In this document: piece after piece, positions 1-5,568 of the stretch
Numbering within the stretch: position 1 is the first letter of the stretch
Layout of the letters: each line of letters begins with the position of its first letter
DNA from: Bacteroidetes bacterium QS_8_64_10
GTDB taxonomy: Bacteria > Bacteroidota > Rhodothermia > Rhodothermales > Salinibacteraceae
Reading direction: 5' to 3'
DNA: 10,801 nucleotides
Assembly (NCBI GenBank): GCA_003022505.1
Contig: PXTQ01000022.1
Location: 1-10,801 of the forward strand
The notes under the pieces: model-generated
Seen by the model: only the letters and a program-made list of their open reading frames with translations
The model's database searches: none
Told to the model about the DNA's origin: nothing
Translations under genes and position numbers: made by a program

Positions 1-115
1 CGGTGATGGTGTCGAGTTCCTCGTCGCTCAGGTCGTGATCCGAACCGTAGGCCAGCGCGATGTAGATGAGCGCCTGGCTGTGGGCCTGCGTCCATTCGTC
101 CGTCGTCTCTGCCAT
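1..115 (-). CDS. Small hypothetical protein, 5' end only (weakly TerB-like)
   Basis: An open frame enters from the left edge on the minus strand and starts at an ATG whose complement is at 113-115. The 38 visible residues begin MAETTDEWTQAHSQALIYIA and continue with an acidic stretch ending DEELDTIT. This is a helix followed by an acidic loop and a second helix start. A pattern of small hydrophobics, then Gly-Ser-Asp, then Ser-Asp-Glu-Glu-Leu is reminiscent of the N-terminus of TerB-like domains, but the fragment is too short to assign. The first 37 codons are open and acidic like other proteins here. No Shine-Dalgarno site precedes it. It lies downstream of, and in the same direction as, the thioredoxin-fold gene, 67 bases away across a heptad-repeat patch, so the two may be co-transcribed. 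The protein continues outside the window. Confidence 0.55.
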   Translation of the reverse strand, partial: MAETTDEWTQAHSQALIYIALAYGSDHDLSDEELDTIT

Positions 116-120
116 AATCA

Positions 121-169
121 GTTCAAAGTTTCAGGTTGACAAGTTAGCACGCTGCAAGTTGGCGACAGC
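121..169. repeat. Degenerate 7-base tandem repeat array A
   Basis: The spacer between the two minus-strand genes can be cut into successive 7-base units. The clearest are GTTCAAA (121-127) and GTTGACA (135-141), with GTTTCAG between them; the later units drift (AGTTAGC, AAGTTGG). The G/T/A-rich wording resembles array B at 1827-1925 (shared GCAAGTT). No function can be assigned. Confidence 0.5.
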
Positions 170-182
170 CCGCCTATGCAAG

Positions 183-806
183 TCAAGCAGCAGCGCCCTC
201 CTTCACGCTCCTCCCTTGCTCTATGGCAGCCGCCAGCTCGTCGTCCACTTGCTGCCAGCCCCCCTTCTCGTACCAGGCCAGCAACTTTTCGATGACCGCT
301 TCTTTGTCCGTCTCGGCTTCTTTCGCTTCCTGAAAGCGCGACCCCGCCTCTTCCGGGCGCGGCCCCCACGTGAATCGTTCGGTTCCGTCTTCGGCGAAAG
401 CCACCAGCTTGGGAATACTGCGACTCCCACCCGTCAGATACTGATCCATGATGTCGAGGTTATCGTCGCGGCGCAAGATACGGAGCCGCACGTTGTCGTT
501 CAGGCGGGCCGCCTCCACGATGACGGGCAGGTTGTAGGCCGCGTCGCCGCACCAGTCGTCGGTGAGCACCATCCAGAGCTGCGATTCGTCGATGGCGGCC
601 ACGGCGTCGCGCAGCGCCTCCGACGGGTCGTAGCGCTCGTGCACGTGCTGGGAACGCTCGTAGTTGTAGCGCACGTAATGCGCCTTCTTGCGCTCCTCTT
701 TGTCGAGGCCGTCGAGGGAACGATCCAACTTCCGTCGCCATGCTTCCCGGTACTCGTCGTAGGTCAGGCCGTCGTGCGGGCGCCGCTCGGCAAAAAAGGA
801 TTTCAT
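183..806 (-). CDS. Thioredoxin-fold family protein with a single-cysteine WCGDA motif
   Basis: This encodes a 207-residue cytoplasmic protein; no signal peptide or membrane segment is visible. Residues 1-60 are charged and helical. A thioredoxin-like domain follows with DDWCGDAAYNLPVI at 84-96 (Cys86), a strand-turn region LRILRRDD near 108-115, and the SIPKLVAF loop whose Pro132 fits the cis-proline of the thioredoxin fold. A charged helical tail ends the protein. Cys86 is the only cysteine, so a CXXC dithiol reaction is not possible; a structural, monothiol or thiol-trapping role is more likely. Proteins with WCGDA in this place are common in Bacteroidota and are usually annotated only as thioredoxin family. 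The ATG at 806 was preferred over an upstream one at 938, because the extra 44 residues are basic, proline- and serine-rich and unlike the rest. The gene diverges from the SDR gene. Confidence 0.8.
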   Translation of the reverse strand: MKSFFAERRPHDGLTYDEYREAWRRKLDRSLDGLDKEERKKAHYVRYNYERSQHVHERYDPSEALRDAVAAIDESQLWMVLTDDWCGDAAYNLPVIVEAARLNDNVRLRILRRDDNLDIMDQYLTGGSRSIPKLVAFAEDGTERFTWGPRPEEAGSRFQEAKEAETDKEAVIEKLLAWYEKGGWQQVDDELAAAIEQGRSVKEGAAA

Positions 807-1042
807 GCAGAACGTGGGGGAGCTGTGGTCGGAATGAGAATAGGGTGGGGATGCAATTGGGCGACCGCTCCTTCCTACTTGTGCGCTGCGAACATGTTTT
901 CGACGGATCAGCTTCCGCATGGCTTCGCTGCATCTCACATAAACTGAAATCCATCACGTCGGTTTGAAGGGTGATTATCAAGCCCGGTCATAGATCAGCC
1001 CTACTTGCAAATCACGCTATTTGACGCCGCTGCCCCTTCAGC
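807..1042. other. Divergent spacer between the thioredoxin-fold gene and the SDR gene
   Basis: The 236-base spacer must hold the promoters of two divergent genes. It is less GC-rich than the genes around it. A weak TTGAAG at 964-969 lies upstream of the SDR start, but no good -10 box follows at the right distance. No Shine-Dalgarno site precedes either start. No RNA gene or small ORF is supported. Confidence 0.4.
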
Positions 1043-1899
1043 ATGGAGATCACCTCGCACTTTGCAGATGACCTTTTTGACGGCAAGACCGTGTTCGTAA
1101 CCGGCGGGTCGAGCGGCATCAACCTCGGCATCGCGCTCAGCTTCGCGGCAGTGGGCGCGCGTCGGGATCTGCGGGCGCACCCAGGACAAGCTGGATGCGG
1201 CGCAGGCGGACCTGGAAGAATTGGGCGCAGAGGTGCTCGCGGCACAGGCCGACGTGCGTGATTACGACGCGCTGGACAACGCCTTCAAGAACGAGCGAGA
1301 CGCTCGGTCCGATCCATACGCTGGTCTGCGGGGCCGCCGGCAACTTTATCGCGCCCTCCGAGGAGCTGAGCGCGAACGGCTTCGAGACGGTCGTCGATAT
1401 CGACTTGAACGGCTCGTTCAACGCGGCGCGCGCGGCTTTCGACCAGCTTCGGGCGACGAGCGGCAATCTCATTTTCGTCTCGGCCGGGCAGGCATTCACA
1501 CCGTATCCGGCGCAGGCGCACTGCGGCGCGGCCAAGGCGGGCGTGGACAACCTGATGCGCAACCTGGCGCTGGAGTGGGGACGCTACGGCATTCGCTCCA
1601 ACAGCATCGCGCCCGGCCCGGTCGAGGGTACCGAGGGCGTGCGACGCCTCCTGCCGAGCGACGAGGCGCGCGACAAGCTGGAGCGCTCCATCCCGCTGGG
1701 CCGCTTCGGACGCGCCGGGGAGATCGGGCACGCCGCCGTCTTCCTGGCCTCACCGCTGGCCTCCTACGTCACCGGCACGCGCCTCCGCGCCGACGGCGGG
1801 CAAAACCTGCTGCCGTCCGCCGTCCATTTGAAGTTTGCAGGTTTTCAAACTGGCAAGTTTGCAAGTTCGTCTTCTCGGAAAGAACTTGAAACGTGCTGA
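1043..1899 (+). pseudogene. SDR-family 2,4-dienoyl-CoA reductase-like gene broken by two frameshifts
   Basis: Three frames joined in order give one SDR protein of about 260 residues. The first piece (1043 to about 1159) has the cofactor motif TGGSSGINLG. The second (about 1160-1292) holds VGICGRTQDKLDAAQADLEE and ADVRD. The third (about 1294-1899) holds VCGAAGNF, VSAGQAF, QAHCGAAKAGVD, LALEWGRYGIRSNSIAPGP and EGTEGVRRL. The canonical YxxxK tyrosine is replaced by Cys (CGAAK), and the QAH-AAK and PGPxxGTEG signatures match the DECR2-type 2,4-dienoyl-CoA reductases, which reduce unsaturated fatty acyl-CoA with NADPH. Both breaks lie in GC-alternating tracts (GGGCGCGCGTC and AACGAGCGAG) and each could be restored by two missing bases. 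The C-terminus runs beyond the usual DGG-Q end for about 26 residues encoded by heptad repeats. Either a decaying gene or assembly errors could explain it; the family call is firmer than the pseudogene call. Confidence 0.75.
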
Positions 1900-1925
1900 C
1901 TTTGGCCTGCCGACTTTTGATACAG
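1827..1925. repeat. Degenerate heptad repeat array B between SDR and aspS
   Basis: Units such as TTTGAAG (1827-1833) and TTTGCAG (1834-1840) are in 7-base phase. Further on, CTGACTT and CCGACTT occur 14 bases apart. AAGTTTGCA occurs twice (1831-1839 and 1855-1863), and TTTGAA/TTCAAA form a short inverted pair at 1827-1832 and 1844-1849. The array encodes the odd C-terminal tail of the SDR frame and reaches almost to the aspS start. Confidence 0.5.
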
Positions 1926-1929
1926 TTTC

Positions 1930-3825
1930 ATGTCTGAATCGTCTGAACGCCGCGCCGACCTCGCCCGCCCCGACTCGCACCCCGCTCGCACCCACACCTG
2001 CGGCGACCTCCGCGGCGACGACGTCGGCGATGACGACGTCGTGCTGAAAGGCTGGGTGGACACGCGCCGCGACCTCGGCGGGCTGGTCTTCCTCGATGTG
2101 CGCGACCGCTACGGGCGCACCCAGATCGTCCTGCGCGGCGAAGACGCCGAAGAAGCCTACGAGACGGCGCACCGCCTGCGCTCCGAGGACGTGATCAGCG
2201 TGCGCGGGACGGTGCAGGAGCGCCAGGATCCGAATGACGACCTCCCGACGGGCCGGATCGAGGTGGCCGCGCGCGAGCTGGTCGTCTTGAGCACCGCCGA
2301 CCCGCTGCCGTTTCGGGTGTCTGCGCAGGAGGAAACGGAACTCACGGCCACCGAAGCGATGCGCCTGAAGCACCGCTACCTGGACCTGCGCCGCCCGGAG
2401 CTTCAGCGCAACATGCGACTGCGCAATGAGGTGTACCAGACGACGCATCGGCATTATAACGAGCACGACTTCGTGGAGGTCGAGACGCCGGTGCTCATGA
2501 AATCGACGCCGGAAGGCGCGCGCGACTTCTTGGTGCCGAGCCGCCTGCATCCGGGTCGCTTCTACGCGCTGCCGCAATCGCCGCAGACGTACAAGCAGCT
2601 CCTGATGGTCGGCGGGCTGGACCGCTACGTGCAGATCGTGAAATGCTTCCGCGACGAGGACCTGCGCGCCGACCGCCAGCCGGAGTTTACGCAGGTGGAC
2701 GTGGAAATGACGTTCGCTACCGAAGAGGAAGTCTACGACCTGACTGAGGGCCACATGCAGGCGCTCTGGCAAGACGTGCTCGACACCGAGATCGAGACGC
2801 CCTTCCCGCGCATGACCTACGACGAGGCGCTCCGGCGCTACGGCACCGACAAACCCGACACGCGCTTCGGCATGGAAATCCAGGATCTCTCCGAGGCGCT
2901 ACGCGGTTCCGGCTTCCGCGTCTTCGACTCGATCATCGACGAAGGGGGCAAGGTCGTGGGCGTCGTCGCGGAGGGCGAGGCGGATCGCGGGCGCTCGGCA
3001 ATGGACCGGCTGGAAGACTACGTGACCGACGAGATCGGCGCGGCAGGGCTGATCTATTTCACGAAAACTGACGACGGCGCGGAGGCCAACGTCAGCGAGA
3101 GTGCGCTGCCCGAAAACTACGTGGCGGCGGCCTGCGACGCGGCGGGGGCGGAGGCGGACGACCTCGTGCTCGTGCTGGCGGGCGACGCGCCAGCGGTCTA
3201 CGAACAGGCCGGGCAACTTCGCCTGCACGTGGCTGAGGAGCTGGACCTGCGCCCGGCGCAGGGCGAGGAGCCGTGGAACTTCCTGTGGGTCACGAACTTC
3301 CCGCTGCTCGAATACGACGACGATGCGGAGCGCCACTTTTCGATGCACCATCCGTTCACCGCACCGCAGCCGGAGCACCTGGACCAGCTGGAGGAAAAGC
3401 CCGGCGCAGTGAGGGCGCGCGCCTACGATCTGGTCCTGAACGGCAACGAGCTGGGCGGCGGCTCGATTCGTATTCACCGGCGCGAAATTCAACAGCGCGT
3501 CTTCGATCTGCTGGGCATCGACGAGGAAGAGGCTGAAGAGCGGTTCGGCTTCTTGCTCGATGCCTTCCGGTACGGCGCCCCACCGCACGGCGGCATCGCG
3601 CTCGGACTGGATCGCATCGTGATGCTGCTGGCGGGCGCAGACAGCCTACGCGACGTGATCGCCTTTCCGAAGACGCAGAGCGCGCAGGAGCCGATGACCG
3701 GCGCGCCCGGCCCCGTCGACGACGAGCAGCTCAAGGCGCTTTCGTTGCGCACCGAGGTTGACGACGAGGCGCAGCCGTTTCAAGAGGAGAAGCACAAAGC
3801 CGCGCGTCAGCTCTCATCTGGGTAA
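1930..3825 (+). CDS. aspS: Aspartate--tRNA ligase (bacterial type)
   Basis: This 631-residue cytoplasmic enzyme charges tRNA-Asp with aspartate using ATP. The order of parts is that of bacterial AspRS: an anticodon-binding OB domain (RTHTCGDLR at 20-28, GWVDTRRDLGG near 41-51), the class II core with YLDLRRPE and ETPVLMKSTPEGARDF, motif 2 FRDEDLRADRQPEF (near 240-253), the bacterial GAD insert (about 310-430), and motif 3 GLDRIVMLLAG near 559-569 followed by DVIAFPKTQSA. Leu49 aligns with Leu30 of E. coli AspRS, where non-discriminating enzymes usually carry His, so it is probably tRNA-Asp specific. The length is somewhat above E. coli AspRS (590) because of a 20-residue acidic N-terminal lead-in and a charged C-terminal tail. 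The insert is very rich in Asp and Glu, as in salt-adapted proteins. No Shine-Dalgarno site precedes the ATG, which lies 30 bases after the SDR frame. Confidence 0.97.
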   Translation: MSESSERRADLARPDSHPARTHTCGDLRGDDVGDDDVVLKGWVDTRRDLGGLVFLDVRDRYGRTQIVLRGEDAEEAYETAHRLRSEDVISVRGTVQERQDPNDDLPTGRIEVAARELVVLSTADPLPFRVSAQEETELTATEAMRLKHRYLDLRRPELQRNMRLRNEVYQTTHRHYNEHDFVEVETPVLMKSTPEGARDFLVPSRLHPGRFYALPQSPQTYKQLLMVGGLDRYVQIVKCFRDEDLRADRQPEFTQVDVEMTFATEEEVYDLTEGHMQALWQDVLDTEIETPFPRMTYDEALRRYGTDKPDTRFGMEIQDLSEALRGSGFRVFDSIIDEGGKVVGVVAEGEADRGRSAMDRLEDYVTDEIGAAGLIYFTKTDDGAEANVSESALPENYVAAACDAAGAEADDLVLVLAGDAPAVYEQAGQLRLHVAEELDLRPAQGEEPWNFLWVTNFPLLEYDDDAERHFSMHHPFTAPQPEHLDQLEEKPGAVRARAYDLVLNGNELGGGSIRIHRREIQQRVFDLLGIDEEEAEERFGFLLDAFRYGAPPHGGIALGLDRIVMLLAGADSLRDVIAFPKTQSAQEPMTGAPGPVDDEQLKALSLRTEVDDEAQPFQEEKHKAARQLSSG

Positions 3826-4056
3826 TACCAACCCCGCAGGCTCCGAGTGTTAATCGCCCAACAAGAAGCAGTTGACACGGAAACCTTGAGTGGATATGTT
3901 GCGGTATGATCCGCAGGAAAAAGCTGCCTATTGAGTGTCGCAGCCGAGAAGCACGAGCGGATGGCACATGTTTTGCCTTAGCTTTTCGTGAGTCCCTATC
4001 CGCCCTTCTACTGTTTTCCGTCACCCTCTTTTTTCGCTTTCTGAGATCAGATTCTT
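3826..4056. other. Spacer between aspS and the M23 peptidase gene
   Basis: This 231-base AT-richer spacer holds the promoter candidate at 3872-3900. A short inverted repeat GCGG-TATGAT-CCGC (3901-3914) follows directly. A pyrimidine-rich stretch leads up to the M23 start (about 4000-4040). No intrinsic terminator for aspS and no small ORF is evident. Unlike most spacers here it contains no clear heptad array. Confidence 0.4.
3872..3900 (+). promoter_or_regulatory. Sigma70-like promoter candidate for the M23 peptidase gene
   Basis: A perfect -35 box TTGACA (3872-3877) is followed after exactly 17 bases by TATGTT (3895-3900), four of six matches to TATAAT. Transcription would start near 3907, giving a leader of about 150 bases before the ATG at 4057. 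The position, spacing and AT-rich surroundings support it. It is of E. coli style, not the TAnnTTTG type known from Bacteroides and Flavobacterium. Confidence 0.5.
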
Positions 4057-5034
4057 ATGTCTGATAAAAAATACTATTATTACGATCATGAGTCCTGCTC
4101 CTTCGTGGAGGTGGAGGCGCAGCGCACGAAGACGTACGGGCACATCGTCGCCATGCTGATCGGTGCGGTGGCGCTGGCCTGGGTGATCACGTGGGGGCTG
4201 GATTACACTATCGGTACGCCGCAAGAGTTGGCACTTCAGGCTGAGAACCAGGCTCTTCAGGAACAGCTCAGTAAGGCTGAGAAGCGCATGGAAACCTTTC
4301 AGGAACGCTTGAGCGACCTGGCGTCTTCCGACAAAAAGCTCTACCGCACCTTGCTGGGAGCCGCACCGCTCTCCGATGACGTGCGCCGGGCCGGCGTAGG
4401 AGGAACCGACCCGTATCAGAAGTTCGACCGGTTCAGCAAAAACACGGCTAAGCTGCTGCAAAAGACCGCCGGGCAGATTGACCGCCTGCAGCGCCAGATC
4501 AACGTGCAGAACGAAAGCTACCGCGAGCTATTTCGCCGCACGCGCGAGCGCGAGTCATGGTTAAAGCACATGCCGGCGCTCCTGCCGGCGGAAGGCCCGA
4601 TCGTATCCGGCTACGGCAAACGAACGCACCCCCTTCTGGGCGTCAAGAAGATGCACACGGGCATCGACATTGCGCTCGATGAAGGCGCGCCGGTTTCTGC
4701 CACGGGCAACGGCGTCGTCAAGCGAGCGAAGTTTTTGCCCAACTACGGTAACTTCATCGAGGTCGAGCACAGGGAAACCAACTACTCGACGCTCTACGCC
4801 CATCTCTCGAAAATCGGCGACAACATAGAACCGGGCGTGAAGGTCAAACGCGGCGAGACCATCGGGCTGAGCGGCAATTCGGGGCGTTCCACGGGGCCGC
4901 ACCTGCACTACGAGGTGCGCAACTCGGAAGGCCACACGTTGGATCCGGTGCGCTTCTTTGTGCCCAGCATGACGCCGGAAAAATACCAGCGGCTTCGCAA
5001 ACAAGCCAACGAGTCCACCACCTCGCTCGACTGA
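4057..5034 (+). CDS. Membrane-anchored M23 (LytM-type) metallopeptidase
   Basis: This 325-residue envelope protein probably cuts peptidoglycan cross-links in the periplasm. It begins with a short Tyr-rich cytoplasmic stretch (KYYYYDHESCSF, 4-16), then one transmembrane helix at about 28-47 acting as an uncleaved anchor. A coiled-coil region follows (about 56-90 and 125-170). The M23 domain (about 178-302) has the zinc ligands His200 and Asp204 (HTGID) and His284, and the catalytic histidines His249 (YAHLS) and His282 (HLH). All M23 key residues are present, so it should be active. The layout of Tyr-rich start, one helix, coiled coil and LytM domain is typical of Bacteroidota cell-shape or divisome hydrolases. 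It stands alone downstream of its own promoter candidate; no bactofilin partner is adjacent. The first codon is an ATG with no Shine-Dalgarno site. Its coding strand is less GC-rich at the 5' end than its neighbours. Confidence 0.92.
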   Translation: MSDKKYYYYDHESCSFVEVEAQRTKTYGHIVAMLIGAVALAWVITWGLDYTIGTPQELALQAENQALQEQLSKAEKRMETFQERLSDLASSDKKLYRTLLGAAPLSDDVRRAGVGGTDPYQKFDRFSKNTAKLLQKTAGQIDRLQRQINVQNESYRELFRRTRERESWLKHMPALLPAEGPIVSGYGKRTHPLLGVKKMHTGIDIALDEGAPVSATGNGVVKRAKFLPNYGNFIEVEHRETNYSTLYAHLSKIGDNIEPGVKVKRGETIGLSGNSGRSTGPHLHYEVRNSEGHTLDPVRFFVPSMTPEKYQRLRKQANESTTSLD

Positions 5035-5066
5035 GCGAAAAGCCGTCTTTTCATTTCGCCGACGGC
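5024..5066 (+). other. Overlapping hairpins across the M23 stop codon
   Basis: Three short inverted repeats overlap. CGCTC/GAGCG (5024-5028 and 5033-5037, 4-base loop) spans the stop codon. GCGAAA/TTTCGC pairs 5035-5040 with 5054-5059. GCCGTC/GACGGC pairs 5042-5047 with 5061-5066. The second and third interleave, so they can form only as alternatives or as a pseudoknot. No T-run follows, so a classical intrinsic terminator is not supported, but a transcript-end role is plausible. Confidence 0.4.
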
Positions 5067-5137
5067 ACCCAAACGCAGCGAGCCGGACGCCTCCATCCTT
5101 TGCCGCCTCGCTCCGCGTCCAGGAGCGCAATGAGTAG

Positions 5138-5156
5138 GCCGAGCGTCGTGCTCGGC
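5138..5156. other. Perfect 7-bp hairpin GCCGAGC-GTCGT-GCTCGGC
   Basis: The two 7-base GC-rich arms are perfectly complementary around a 5-base loop, making this the most stable small hairpin in the spacer. It lies about 104 bases after the M23 stop. Neither strand shows a T-run after the stem, so it could be a factor-dependent or bidirectional terminator, a transcript end stabiliser, or a binding site. Confidence 0.5.
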
Positions 5157-5497
5157 AGTCGCCAGCGCGGTTGATTACCTCCCCTCGACGGTTCGCGCCC
5201 CTAACTGATGCGTTACGACATCACCGGTGCCGTGTAGTTTCCACCTTTTTCCCCGTCTTGGATCTTCCCCGAAAAGATGAGATTCAGGCAAAGTATTCGC
5301 ACTCGTCGAAACGGTTTCCGCCCTGGAACACCATTTGTCCCTACCAGACATCAGTCCCGGTTATGAGCCTTCTTCGGACGTTCCTGCCCTGTTTGCCGAA
5401 GAGGTAAGCAGAGCGAAGTCGCTTCATGCAGAGCAAGAACTCCCGCAACAGCAGAACGAAGAAGAGACGTCAACGCGCATCCTCGGGTACGCCACGA

Positions 5498-5560
5498 GTG
5501 TCAAGTGGTCAAGAACCAGGCAACGAGCAACCACGGCCAATTTGCCAGTTACTCAACCCT
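5498..5560. repeat. Degenerate heptad repeat array C, downstream of treZ
   Basis: An A/C-rich stretch on the plus strand can be read in 7-base steps (for example AACGAGC then AACCACG at 5522-5535), with TCAAG repeated nearby. On the treZ coding strand it reads as G/T-rich TTGNC-type units, as in the other arrays. The phase is weaker than in arrays D, F and H. Confidence 0.35.
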
Positions 5561-5568
5561 TGTTCGAC

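Larger units (their letters stand above)
5035..5568. other. 534-base spacer with no convincing gene
   Basis: The spacer lies between the ends of two convergent genes, M23 and treZ. It holds the hairpins at 5024-5066 and 5138-5156 and a heptad patch at 5498-5560. Several short frames are open on the plus strand: 5277-5366 (29 residues, basic) and 5426-5575 (49 residues, starting MQSKNSRNSRTKKRRQR), the latter overlapping the treZ stop. None has a Shine-Dalgarno site, a recognised domain or neighbours that would support it. No tRNA, rRNA or insertion-sequence signature was seen. An unrecognised small RNA, small basic protein or gene remnant is possible. Confidence 0.4.

Noticed and set aside
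807..938. Upstream start for the thioredoxin-fold gene (44 extra residues)
   Set aside because: The extension is basic and low-complexity, unlike the acidic family N-terminus; the ATG at 806 gives a normal start.
66..947. Plus-strand open frame (293 codons) over the thioredoxin-fold gene
   Set aside because: Antisense shadow; the minus-strand product has a clear thioredoxin-like WCGDA and cis-proline loop.
1750..2772. Minus-strand open frame (340 codons) over the SDR and aspS
   Set aside because: Antisense shadow of aspS with no recognisable motif.
5190..5201. GGTTCGCGCCCC resembling a tRNA T-loop
   Set aside because: No acceptor stem, D-arm or anticodon arm can be fitted around it.
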